DNA of 64,000 bases from Welwitschia mirabilis. Taxonomy: Eukaryota > Gnetophyta > Gnetopsida > Welwitschiales. The notes under the pieces are model-generated. The model ran no database searches, was not told the origin of the DNA, and saw only the letters and a program-made list of their open reading frames with translations. The stretch is from contig JBOZIK010000001.1 in assembly GCA_051453625.1 (NCBI GenBank), positions 69,025,253 to 69,089,252 on the forward strand. The letters are read 5' to 3'. This document shows positions 23,830-34,782 of the stretch, piece by piece (the first letter of the stretch is position 1; each line of letters begins with the position of its first letter). The position numbers were made by a program, and so were the translations under genes.

Positions 23830-24330
23830 CTAAAATACATGGTCATCATGATGTCCTACTGCACTAGGATAAATTTTTCTAAAAGGAATATTTGGTAATG
23901 TTGGTAGCTATGGCAACTCCATTGGGGGATGAGTTGGCCATGCTTTGTGAGTCCTTACTTTTCTAACTGTGATTACAGTTCCCTCATCATGGAAAATAGT
24001 AATAAAATTCTGAGGCTATGGGATCGATGATGTTCGTGGTGTTATTAGAGGCATTGCTTATCTTTTAAAATCTTAATATTTACACATGATCATTTCACTT
24101 TTGAGATTTAAGTGTCTTTTGGGATGTGAGTAGGTGAGTTCATTTCTAAATAGATTTTGATCTTATCATTCATTATTTTAAGTTCTTAATCTTTGATGTT
24201 GTCATAATCACTACTTTTTCAAGTGGAACTTTATGAATTTGATAAGTTTTATCATTCATTTTTATTCATGTAGCTTTATGAGGGGATCTACTAGGTTAGA
24301 ATTTAGGGTAGTAAGCTATCTTATTCATGG
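23830..24330 (+). other. Conserved non-coding block, A copy
   Basis: Aligned with C 60215-60760 and inverted B 4960-5470. Anchors here: ggtcatcatgatgtcctac, agctatggcaactccattgg, gttggccatgct, tccctcatcatggaaaat, gaggctatgggatcgatgatg, gattttgatcttatcattca, aggttagaatttagggtag. No open frame. Located between integrase and the third frame. Confidence 0.72.
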
Positions 24331-25555
24331 TTCTTATGTACATTCTTATTTTTCTTTTCTTACATTTTTTAGATTATTATTTTAAAGTTATTTTTATACT
24401 TTTTTTTATCATCATCTAGGACCTTATTATTCAATAGTTTTTTTTGTTATTATTCATGTCATTTTTATCAATAAAAAGTTCTTTTTAAGTATTTTAATTA
24501 AATGATCTTCTCTTATTCTCCATGATTTTTATGAGATTCCTTTGATTCTTTTAGAATTCTACATATGTTTAAGATTATTTTTTAGATTTAAGAATTTTTT
24601 TTAGTTTTTTTTAATATATTTCAACTTACTTAGTGCATTATCATCATTCTATCTTTCAATTCTTTTGCATTTTCCTCATTTTGTATCCTTGTTCATCGTG
24701 ATTTTTTGCTATTTCTTATTTTTTAAGTTTTGTGATACATTTTGATACCTTTATGATGATATCTAAGCCTAACATGTTTGGCTGACATTTTTACTTTTGA
24801 GCACTTTTTCAAAGTTACACTATCCACTTAGTTGTTTAGATGATTAGGTGGATGATATTGAGATTTTTTTTGACAGTTATTCTAGGACTATCGTCCAGAT
24901 GACGAGCCAAATGATAATGTAATAAAACCTCGGGCCACTTTCTTTTCCTTTATTTTTCTTCCATTCTCTATTATTCTTATTCATTCTTTTATGAAACAAT
25001 AGTGACTCTAGTTTATACCAACACGTTAAAACCTTTTGAGTTAAATTCATGTTCTAGATTGTGAACTTTTAGCAGATTTAAGAAAATGAGGTATGTTTTT
25101 CTCTGCCTTATTATTTTTAATTTTTTCCCCTCATTTTAAAGCTTTTCAATGTGTAGTTTCCATGTATATTTTTTAGTTTTTCACCCTCATTGATTTAGAA
25201 CATATGAATCTAATTTTCACCATGTATTTTACGAGATATGTTCAATTATGTACTTTATAAGGTAGAATTAGGTTTTTCACTTTTAAACACATTTTCTCAT
25301 AAACTATAAGTCTAGACATAGTGGTCCTTTAGGAAACATTAATCAATACAATGTCCTCTACAATTCTAGTGATTAGATTTTTTATTTGAGTACTTTTATT
25401 TTTTACCTTATGCGAGGCCTACCTATTTCACACTTTTTAACTTTTTTGTGCATTTTGCATTTTTCTTTACATGATTAGAGAATACAGAATGTATTGACAC
25501 TCTTGAGTTGGAAATAGAAAGGGAAGAGAACATATTTTTATGATTTTTACACATT
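24331..25555 (+). other. A interior, T-rich non-coding stretch
   Basis: Long T-rich text without protein motifs. Contains gatgattaggtggatgat (24832-24856) and tcgtccagatgacga (24890-24904), copies of the palindromic motif, and a segment (24740-24850) whose copy lies scrambled in B at 4410-4520. Confidence 0.5.
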
Positions 25556-25559
25556 AAAA

Positions 25560-26920
25560 ACCAATTTATGGTGCCATTTCAAGTATCCACATGATACATT
25601 TTAGCTATCTTCACTTGATCTCACATGATGGGTTCCATATTTATAACTAATTAGGCCACATAAACATTGAGCTAGATAGGCCAAGGTAGAGGTCAAGACT
25701 GTAGATTACAAGGTAGACACATTGACACCACTGAAGATTAAGTGAGCAAAGATGGTTCATTCTTTACCTCATCATGCTAGATCTCTTATAATTCAGATAA
25801 CTGCCATTCATGTTGAGAGATATTTTGGAGGTTTTATGAGCTGTATATAGCTAGAGGTGGAATAAAGGCTAACAAATTTATAACTCCAGTGGATCATAGA
25901 TGCATAAGAGACATACTATGTATCAAGGACTAGGGAGTTCTATAATACAATTCATATAGAGTGGTACCTTAATGCTCATGACTAGCTTGTTGACATGATT
26001 ATAGCTACCATTTAAGTTCATGAGATTGTAATTATTTTAAACCACATTACTATTGTCACTAATCTAGGTGATATCGAGAGTACTCATATTCATTTAGTTA
26101 GTGGGATAGAGGAGCATCATGCTTATGGTGTAACATTAGATATTTCATCTAACTTGACTACAAATAAGTAGAAAGTTTTAGTTACTCAATTGTAATTTTC
26201 CTATTAAATTTTATACAAAGGATTGATTCATAACATTAATCCATCATTTCATGATATTCATGCAATGGTTGCACATCTCCAAATATTAGCAATGTTTAAG
26301 TAGCAGGAGCAAATAGACTTACTGGCCTTCATTTGGATGAGACTTAGTAGTATAATTGAGGCAGAATAGCTTCAGATCTTAGGATATCATGAGTTTTATT
26401 AATCTTGTTTAGATGCTTTAAGATACCTAACCCTGGGGATGAGTAAAGACTTACTCATATTCATACTTCAAATCATTACCTATAAGATATGAACATTCAG
26501 ATGATAGGAGAGGTATAAAGGCCTTAGGTATAGAGATTTATAGTTGATACTATTCTAGCATGGATTCAGGATCTCTTAGCAAATGCTACATAGATCATTA
26601 GAGAGGTAGTAGAATGAGTTATCTATACACTTGGGCAGAGGATCATGACTATTGAGAGGAGAGTATATCACACTAAGGAGTAGTTGATTGATATGTGATA
26701 ATACATCTTATGCATAGAGCACGATGTGATAATAGAATTTCTAGAGACAATCAAAGTGTAAGAAGATGAGATAACACATACCATCACGACATCACTTGAC
26801 CACCATTACCCTATAGATTTTTAGCATCCTCCTTCTTCTACTCCTGCACTTAAGCCCATAACACATCAGGTGTTTATCATGAATAGATGAGGGAAGTGAT
26901 TTATTTATAATATATTATGT
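25560..26920 (+). pseudogene. A: decayed third reading frame after pol
   Basis: Base composition changes here (less AT-rich) and one plus frame shows long stretches between stops: PHHARSLIIQITAIHVERYF, REFYNTIHIEWYLN, HEIVIILNHITIVTNLGDI, HLVSGIEEHHAYG, GLIHNINPSFHDIHAMVAHL, EQIDLLAFIW, QILGYHEF. The spacing REFY...GDIE...hNINP..H recalls the plant 'putative transposon protein' domain (Pfam Transposase_32 as I remember it), which J also carries at 56172. The tail has Pro-rich and short repeated patches (26810-26860). C has no obvious counterpart in 60760-62095. Function unknown; Athila-type elements often have an env-position ORF here. Confidence 0.5.
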
Positions 26921-27422
26921 ATCTTTCCCTCTGTGGATTTTATAAACATCATGATTTATATATAGACATATCATTTTTGAGTATCATCATGGTGTACATC
27001 TTTATTACTAGATATTGTGCATATTTTTACATATAATTTTTCACACTTCATGATGAGGATTTTTTATGTTATATAGATTTATTTTTTATTATCTACTGGA
27101 CATTTGATGAAGGGCTAGTAATTATCTATGCATTTTAATATTATTCTTTCTCAAAAATTTCTTGCAGGCTTCTATTTTTAAAGAATAATTTTCCTACTTA
27201 TCATCTCCTCCATCATTCATAGATCACTAGGATGTCATTATGACACTTACACTACATGGATGGATTATTTAGTTATCTATTTTTAATATTTCTATTCTAC
27301 ATTCTGAGATTCCTAAGATTATCTCTAAGTTTATTTCATAGTTTTCTAGTTTATTTATTATCAATTAATTTAGCTTATAATTATAGTTGCTCACCTAGTT
27401 TTGTTAGGGACTGATAAGACTA
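26921..27422 (+). other. A 3' interior, non-coding
   Basis: AT-rich; nothing recognised until the polypurine context ttagggactgataagactaag at 27402-27425. Confidence 0.5.
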
Positions 27423-27434
27423 AGTCAAGGGATA
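27423..27434 (+). other. A polypurine tract
   Basis: aagtcaagggata directly before the 3' LTR; same context as in C (62100-62118) and B. Confidence 0.75.
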
Positions 27435-28631
27435 TGTTATGTTACCAAATTTTACATATTTAGTAGGGTATTTTGAGTAGTTTTATAGGACATTAGATAG
27501 ATTTATGTTGAGTTTTGATAATAATGAAGAGCTAAGGAAAATATCACAAAAACATGTAATCTTCATTACATTTGAAAGCATGTGAAGTAAATTATAATAG
27601 TTTGTATGTGAAGTAGCAATTCTATAATTAAAGAGATTAATGTGATGTAAGAAGGACTCTACAAACACCCATCATCCATCTAATTATCTGAATAACTATA
27701 CATACGACAATGGTACTAAAGCTTAGGAGGATGCTTTCTTGATTAATTTAGTAGTTGTTGTGGAACTTATATGATGTGGTATTATCTCTTGTGACCTCCA
27801 GATGACTAGTCAGATGATACCTAAAAATAGTTCTACACCAAACTTCACCAAACTCTAGCCATGTGACTTGAATCTTCTTACATAGGTATTAATGTTGTTA
27901 ATGTATTTATTAGTATTTTCTAATTTTAGATTTTATTTTGTAATAAATACCTCCTTTGACCTCGACTTTGTTTTTATCTTCTTTGGAATCATAAATTCTT
28001 ATGATAGAAGATCAAAAGGTAGGAGGTCCATCCATTGTTGTTATAGAGAGATGTCTTCCTTCATATTGGACTGTGTATTCTTCATCAAGGTGCTACTACT
28101 TTGTAACATAGATGTCTACTTCAACTTAATCAAAACTCTATTTTTATTTTTATATCTTTTATTATGTGCATATTCTTTATGGTTTATGTTTCTTTTGATT
28201 CCATAATAGCTTTACTAGTGATATAGATTATAAGAACAACCTTTGTTAAGGTTGATATTATTACTTTAGGTACATTGCATTTCATTTCCTAGATTAACTC
28301 CGCATTTTCTCAATATTTTGTTTAATGTACTTGATAGCTTAGGTTTGTCTTGACATGGTGATGGCTTTCTTTGATTGATCTAGAATATATAGGACCAATA
28401 TCCATGATAGGTTGATTTGGTAATCAAATAAAAGTTGCATTTAAAATAGAACTTGCATCTCATTTGCATACTATATTTATTTGCATTGTTATTTTGCATT
28501 ATCAGTATTCTACTTTAAGGTTACATAAGTATTTCATTTTGAAATTAATTCTCTTTTTTTCTTACTTATGATTTCATAAGAATTATAACATCTGGATCAT
28601 TCTCATCTATATTGGTGTATTGTATTGTGTA

Positions 28632-28663
<32 letters not shown>

Positions 28664-28711
28664 TACAATTTGTTTGAGGACATAGCATTTGCACAAATAC
28701 ATACCACAAGA
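27435..28711 (+). repeat. A 3' LTR
   Basis: 1277 bp, starts tgttatgttacc, ends ataccacaaga (terminal CA decayed to GA). Partner of 12269-13523. Contains an interrupted AT run at 28631-28664. The 104-codon frame 27892-28206 and the minus frame 27483-27668 lie in LTR sequence and are not genes. Confidence 0.9.
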
Positions 28712-29510
28712 AGGTAACACCTATTTTACCCTGAGTACATTAGTATTAGTTTTTCTTCCTACAACTTAATTTATATAAGTATTTATTATTTTATTAAAGC
28801 CCACTTTTATCCTTTATTTTATCTCTTAAAAAAATATAAGAATTGGAGTTAATTTGAGATAACACCTATTTTAATATGAGTGCATTAATATTAGATTTTC
28901 TTCCTATAACTTAAATTTTTTAAGTATTTACTTTTTCATTAAATTCCACCTTCACCCTTTTATTTTAGCTCTCAAAAATTCAAGAGGTTTTGAAAGTAGT
29001 ACTAAAAGGGCTCACTGGAATTTATTATAGGTAATACCTATTTTGTAATGAGTACAATAATTTATTCAAATATTTATTCTTTTATTATAACCCACTTTTA
29101 AAATTTTATTTTAGATCTGAAGAGTCTAAGAAATTTTGAGAGAAGTATTAAAAGGGCTCATTGGGATTTATCTAAGGTAACACTTACTTTATCATGAGTG
29201 AATTAGTATTATATTTTATTCATACAAGTTAATTATTTTAAGTGTTTATTCTTATATTAAAAACTACTGTTACTCTTTTGTTTTAGCTTTAAAGATTTTA
29301 ATAAGTTTTAAAAATAATACTAAAAGACTCATTGGGATTCATTTAAAGTAATTTCCATTAATTCATTTATTACATTTTATTTAAAAAGTTCTTTTATTAA
29401 AACCTAATTTTCCCTTTTATTTAAGCTTTCAAAAATCTAGGAACTCTTGAAAGCAGCACTAAAAGGGTTATTAGGATTTATTTAAGGTAATTTTAATTAT
29501 TTTAATTATT
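28712..29510. repeat. Tandem array, right part (about five units)
   Basis: Unit starts near 28712, 28858, 29030, 29175, 29345 and 29487, spaced 142-172 bases; alternating shorter and longer spacing. Each unit carries aa.acctattttacc-like text, tatttattcttttatta, cccacttttacccttttatttta, and aagtagtactaaaagggctcattgggattta. Continues the units at 11930-12268. Confidence 0.85.
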
Positions 29511-30475
29511 ACAATTTTTTTCTTACGAACTAAACTATAGTAGAAATATAAACTTAAGAATGAATTAGAAGTCTATTACACTTGCATTAAATATAGCACA
29601 TCAGTAATTTACACTAAAAACCCATTTCTTTAGAATTATACAAGAGCATTTTCATAGCATTAAAATAAATTCTCTAAATAAATACATAAATTTCTTTAGA
29701 AAAATACCCAAAAAGAATACCATTCATGTACCCTTAAAATAGACCTAAATAAGAGTCTAGATTATATTAAAACTAAATATTATTACTAAAATATATTAGG
29801 CTAGCCATCTAATAATTAAAAGAACTGAAATAAAACTAAATCTAACCATTTTTAATGGTATAATCATTGTAGAAAAATAAGCTAAGCAAGAAATACATTT
29901 TTATACTACTTACTCATTATTTTACTAATAGTGCCATTTTTAATTAGCCTAATTGACTAAATATGATAGAATCTATTTATATTCATTTATAACACTATAA
30001 AATAAATAAAAGAGAAGTATCAAGACTAGAATCTTAATTTTATAACCTATTGGCAAAGATCTCTAGGCAGGGTTGATATAAAAGAATAAATTACAAGGCC
30101 AAAATATCAGTCCATAGAAAGAACTTTACAAAAAATAAATTTTGACTCATAAATAGCATACTAAAAATTTGTAATGCATATGCAAGAAGAAACATCAATA
30201 GCACTATTCGTAAATCCCTTTTAACTCTTCTAATGTACATTCTAGAAGCTTAAGAACTTCTAGAAGGTTATCTAAAAAGCGTTGCAAGGGTTAAGATGGG
30301 CTAAATCAATAATTGCACCTATTAAAAAGCCCAAACAATAATAATCTTAATTTATTTCACCCCTTTAATGTAATTTTGGAAACTTATACACTTTCAAAAT
30401 GCTATTTAAGAGGAGTTACAAGATTAAAAAATGTTAAGAAAGACAAATAAGAGTTCTTAAAAAAATATGAGAGGG
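29511..30475. other. D LTR, non-coding stretch
   Basis: AT-rich sequence without protein motifs. On the minus strand it is downstream of the TATA-like site, so it would be the R/U5 part. Confidence 0.5.
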
Positions 30476-30491
30476 TAAGATATTTATAGAG
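30476..30491 (-). promoter_or_regulatory. D LTR TATA-like box
   Basis: Minus strand ctctataaatatctta, a good match to a plant TATA box, followed on that strand by ccctctcat. It lies just downstream of the pyrimidine-rich minisatellite. Transcription would start near 30450 and run left into D gag. Confidence 0.5.
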
Positions 30492-30504
30492 AAAATTTAG
30501 GATC

Positions 30505-30880
30505 ATGGTGGAAGAGAAGAGGGAAGGGGAAGAGGGGGTTAGGAAAAAAGGGTCAAGAATCTCTAGGAAAGAGGAGAGGGTTGCGAACCTTGAGGCAAGG
30601 GTAGGGAGAGGGATGGTTAACAACTTGAGGGGAGGGATGACAAAATGAAAAATCTTATGGGAGGAGGGATCTATAAAGGAAAGGAGGGGAGGAAGGTTGA
30701 GGAATTTGGGTATGGAGGGTTTGGGAATGGTCAAGAACTTTAGGAGAGATGGTGTAAAGTTGAGACCCTTAGGGAAGATGGGGAAGAAGGAAGGGTCGAG
30801 AAGCTTTTGATAAAGGAGGAAGTTGAGGAAGTTATGGGGGAGGCAGGTTTCAAGAACTTAGAAAAGGGAAGGTAAAAAAA
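30505..30880. repeat. Purine-rich minisatellite in D U3
   Basis: Imperfect units of the type ggtcaagaac-ttaggg-agagg(atgg) about 25-50 bases long, almost free of C on the plus strand, in otherwise AT-rich DNA. Example units begin near 30549, 30580, 30616, 30732, 30797 and 30846. The 110-codon minus frame at 30402-30734 (Pro/Leu/Ser-rich) is only a by-product of this skew. Confidence 0.8.
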
Positions 30881-31030
30881 ATAAAAAAATAAAAGGATAA
30901 TATAGATTCTTCTAGCTATTTAAATGGGTAGAGGAAAATTTTCAAAAAAAAAAAAAGGAAAAGTATACAAAGTATACATTTCTAGTAAGGACAAGTAGTT
31001 TTTTTCATTAAATCATATTATAACAATAAT

Positions 31031-31984
31031 GTATGAAATGCATTATAGCTTTGCATTTCTAATAAATAAGTTTGAAAGTATCGAGCATCATGAAACTAGC
31101 TCAAAGGATAATTTTTCTTTTAGCCAAAAATACAAACATTATTCTTGTAACATTTTATATTACAGTGCCATAAAATTTAAGGAAAAAGTCAACAATTTCT
31201 TTCCTAGAATTTCACCACCACTACTTGATGAGAAACTTTCTAAGAATCCCAGATGAATAAAAACTATGAAAAACCACAATTTTAAGTATGTCCAAGGTGA
31301 GGGAAAGAGGGTTTTAAGAAAGTCCAAAAGTATTTAAAACATGACAAAAGAACAAAAATCCATTAATTTTATAATGAGAAGGTGGTCATTTGTTATCTTA
31401 AAATTTTATATTTAATAAAATTAATAGTTTTAGCAATATAAGTTTTCCCTAACTAAGAGGAATTTCATTTATGTTTGTACATTTTTTCCTACTTTTCCTA
31501 TTTGCTTTCATGATTGTGAAAGCCCAACAAAAGGTATCCCTTCTAAAGTATTTATTATGTGGTCACCCTTATCATATTTTTATTTTTGCTATTTACAAGT
31601 AAAACAAAAATTCCAGCTTTACTTTAGGGCCCAAGAAAGTATTCCTAAATTTTTCAAATTTGAGATATATAGGAATTTTTAGAATAAAAAAATAAGAGCA
31701 AAATATGTATAACAAAATTCTGGAACTAGTAAGTGGTGATTTTTCTCTTTTTTATCATCTCCTACCATTGCTAAATGGTGATTTATCTATAATAAAATTA
31801 TGTATGTAATAACTAATAATCCCATGTTTTTGGCTTCTATTATAAATTAATATTTGCAAGATTCCAATGCCATGATCTATTACTTTTTTTATTTACCTAT
31901 TTATGAATGATGTACTTAAGAATATTGTATCTTAATATTAAATAAATATTTCTACTTAAAACTATTATTCTTATTAACTCATTA
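31031..31984. other. Between D LTR and E integrase: no recognised feature
   Basis: AT-rich. The 75-codon frame 31029-31256 has no recognisable motif. By position it should be E 3' sequence into which D inserted, but I could not identify an E 3' LTR. Confidence 0.4.
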
Positions 31985-33381
31985 AGACACATAATTTCCT
32001 TAAGAATAATGTAGTAATTTGTAAAGCATCTTTGACCTTTACATAAGGAATAAAGTAAGCCATTTTGCTAAATTTGTCCATAACCATCGCAAAGGCATTA
32101 TGTTCTTCCTTGGAAGAAGGCAATCCTAAGATGAAATCCATACTTAGTTGCTACCATGACTTTGCTAGAACTAGTAAAGATATGTATAATTCCAAATTTA
32201 TCAATCTTTTCTCTTATTTTTAACATGTAGAACAACTCTACATCATCTGCTATACAATATTTTCATGTTTGGCTAATGGTATAACATCTTAAAAAATTAA
32301 TAGTTTTTATCCAATCCATAATGTTTAGCCATGTATTCAGAGTGTTTTTCTCATAAGATATCATCTTTTACAAATACTATAAGGATTTATAACCTATTAT
32401 TAGTGTAGAGTAAATTGTACTAAATATGAAATTCCTTATAATCATTAGATTGATAAATGTTTCTTTACTTTCTTAGAGACATTCTTAAAGTCTAAATTAC
32501 AATGATACTAATCTAAAATGTGATAGATAAATATCAAATTTGCCATATTTTATCATGTACACTACTAAATTTAATACCTTTTCAACCTATTCATCTTTCC
32601 ACTTTTATGCTTGATTACAAAGTTAAAATCCTATAGCTTTTATACTTTCTTTACTTACTCTACATAGCTTTTCTTAACTATTTATCTACTATACTACCTT
32701 TTGACATTTATGTAGGATAAAATCCTTATATTACAAGTAATTTATTTACTTATTTAAGGCTTATAAAATAAATATAAGTTCCTTTTATATGTTTAGTACT
32801 TCTACTTAGCATCATCTAGCTTGTCACTAAAGACGGTGATGGGTTTTTCTTCTTAAGTAAGCAATTAAATTACTATGTACATTAAAATCCACTTGAAAGT
32901 TCTTATCAAAATTTGAAAATACTAAAGTAGATCCTATAATAATGATCTTCTTTAATTAGTGGTATTATTTATCTACATTAATGGTCCACTTAAATACTCA
33001 ATCCTTCTTGATAATAGTTAAGATTAATGTATAAATATTGCTGCTAATCGATAAAAACTCCAAACATCCCTTATTAAAGTTAGTGTAGGACAATCCAAAA
33101 TAGCCTTTACCTTATTTGGATCCATCTTAATTCCATCTTGTAAGCAATCATCTTAAGGAATACTAACTCTGGTTAGGCAAAGATATACTTCTTTTCATTT
33201 ACCATTAACTACTTATCCTTTAAATAAATTTTCTTCAATTTTCTCTATGTTTATAAAGATTCTTCCAAAATGCTCATATTATCTAGGAAAATAACAATAA
33301 GATTTTAAAGAAAAGGTTTTAATACCTTTTTCGTTAACATAATAGATGTTCTTAATCATTCCTTTATTTGAATGTTGTCTA
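31985..33381 (-). pseudogene. E pol: RT C-terminal part, RNase H and integrase
   Basis: Minus strand, right to left. RT: IVIFLDNMSI (33275-33300; catalytic F-x-D-D changed to FLDN), KKYIFA.PELVFLKMI, MDPNKVKAILDCP and VWSFYRLA (33030-33120). RNase H: IIIIGSTLVFSNFDKNFQVDF (32880-32960). Integrase: zinc-finger region decayed, then GFHLRIAFFQGRT in one frame and DFILGLPSSKEEHNAFAMVMDKFSKMAYFIPYVK-type text split between frames, with KVKDALQITTLF (32010-32140). The LGLPxTxxxxDSIxVVVDRFSKMAHFIPxxK-like pattern marks Reina/CRM-type chromoviruses. Several frame shifts and stops. It is the downstream half of the pol at 40020-41000. Confidence 0.83.
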
Positions 33382-34782
33382 TGTATAGTAATGAATCGGA
33401 TTTAACTAGGTGAGAGCATAGTATCATTTTTTTCATAGGGATATATGTGGTATTTAATAAAAATAAACACAATTAATTTGACTTGCAATGGAAAGAAAAA
33501 TAAAACAAAAAATAGTAGATTGAAAATAAAGTGATCTTCACTTGGTAATATAGGGGAGTATAAGTGATCCAAAGGTTTAATCAATTCATCTAATACTCCA
33601 CTTTCCTCTAATGAGTCTTGTATTTTCAAATACAACTAAAAGCATCAAGTCATTAAGGCTTTACATAAAAGCATAATCTCATCTACCATATAGTGTTGAT
33701 AAGTTATCTAGTCCTCCTAATACTTCATAGTCCTTTATAAGTATGGAAATAATAAACAAAGTTGAAAAAGTTCCACTAAACAATAATGATTATGATATCT
33801 TAAATAACTTACTCCATGATAAAATAACTTAATAAAAAAAGGGTCTACCTAAATTTTGCTAATACCAATTTACTATGCATTAATAACAAATCAATAAAAC
33901 CTACCTAAGAACTAAATTTACGTAAAGATTACTAATACCAAATGAATTCTGCATTAATAATGAAATGATGAAAACCAATTATTATATTATAATTTAAAAA
34001 TATACATTGCATTAAAATAAGAGAGATAAAGATGAAGGAATCCTAAACTAGCCTTATGATAATCCTTTCCAAAGAAAGATGATTAAAACACCATAATGTC
34101 CTAGCACTCCAAGTCTTACCCTACATTTATCTAACCTAAGGATCTATTACAATGGGGAGTCAAGGAAATTATATAGATAATGAAATCTTGGAGAGCTTAT
34201 TATGATTGCATTAGGTAAGTGATTCGTAGCCTGTTACATAAGGGAGGTTATATTTGATGGTTACTTAAGAAGGAGGTTATAATTTTTGGCATGTAACCAT
34301 AAAGAAAGATTATTTGCATTCTTATGTAAACATGGAAATGATATTTCTTTTTATTGATAATGATGTTGCTAATGGATGCCATGTCATATGCTTTCCTTAT
34401 AGTCATTGTCATTATTATCACATGTCACTGTGACATGTCCTTTTATACTTCCATTATATGTCATTAGGTTTGAAGATTTATTTTGGATTACTTCTGACTT
34501 AACTCATAATTTAATTGTTATTAACTTCCTAAATTAATGTAGGAATTAAGATTTAAAAATTTTTATCTCAGAAGACTAGTGACATTAGTGTTATTTATTG
34601 GAATTCCTTGAAGTTTTATAGTAATATTCCAAAACTAGCAATAAACTTGCTAATGTTAGGGGGAAACTTATATGTTTATGAAAACACAATAAAAAGAGTA
34701 AAAGACATCATTTTATGATAAATTAATGAATTAAATATTTTTCTATACTTGCTTAGAATGTTAATTTTTGTATGTAAATACA
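33382..34782 (-). repeat. F left LTR
   Basis: Aligned by eye with 38583-40014. Shared text includes aatt.gacttgcaatggaaa, aaaggtttaat.aatt, taagtatggaaa, attatgcattaataatgaaatgatgaaaac, gaagatgaaggaatc and ttttatgataaat.aatgaattaaatat. The 77-codon frame 33402-33635 is incidental. Confidence 0.87.

Larger units (their letters stand above)
12269..28711 (+). mobile_element. Element A: Athila-like Ty3/gypsy element
   Basis: Plus-strand element with two ~1.26 kb LTRs (12269-13523, 27435-28711) and perfect 5 bp target duplications (aggta). Order: LTR, primer site, truncated gag, complete gag, protease, [gap and inverted-LTR insertion H], RT, RNase H, integrase, conserved non-coding block, decayed third frame, polypurine tract, LTR. 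Long LTRs, the Asp-type primer site, gag-PR layout, FMDD RT box and a third frame place it near Athila/Tat. It inserted into the tandem array in D's LTR, so it is younger than D. All coding regions are broken. Confidence 0.9.
1..31025 (-). mobile_element. Element D: Del/Tekay-like Ty3/gypsy element, 5' part, split by elements B and A
   Basis: Seen: on the minus strand, order from right to left is LTR (28712-31025 plus 11506-12268), tRNA-Met-type primer site, gag relic, protease end, then RT and RNase H running off the left edge. Two LTR elements interrupt it: A at 12269-28711 (in the LTR) and B at 1574-10115 (between PR and RT). Removing both gives a collinear element in normal gypsy order. 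The integrase and 3' LTR must lie left of the window. LTR termini are inverted repeats: minus-strand start TGTTATAA near 31025 and end TTATGATA at 11506. Known: PBS type, long LTR and pol motifs fit the Del/Tekay chromovirus group. The outer boundary at 31025 is inferred from the termini, since the second target duplication is outside the window. Confidence 0.8.
28712..31025 (-). repeat. D 5' LTR, outer (U3 and R) portion
   Basis: Continuation of D's LTR after A. It holds, from left to right, the tandem array (28712-29510), non-coding AT-rich DNA, a TATA-like site on the minus strand (30476-30491), a purine-rich minisatellite (30505-30880) and the LTR start near 31025 (ttataaca on plus). With 11506-12268 the LTR totals about 3.07 kb. 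Confidence 0.72.

Noticed and set aside
27892-28206. 104-codon hydrophobic frame, possible membrane protein
   Set aside because: Located in A's 3' LTR; the matching 5' LTR region is not open, and T-rich DNA gives Phe/Leu-rich frames by chance.
30402-30734. 110-codon minus-strand frame rich in Pro, Leu and Ser
   Set aside because: It lies in the purine-rich minisatellite of D's LTR; low-complexity pyrimidine-rich sense strand explains both its length and composition.
31029-31256. 75-codon plus frame as a small host gene
   Set aside because: No motif, no promoter or splice context, low-complexity codons; kept only as unassigned sequence.
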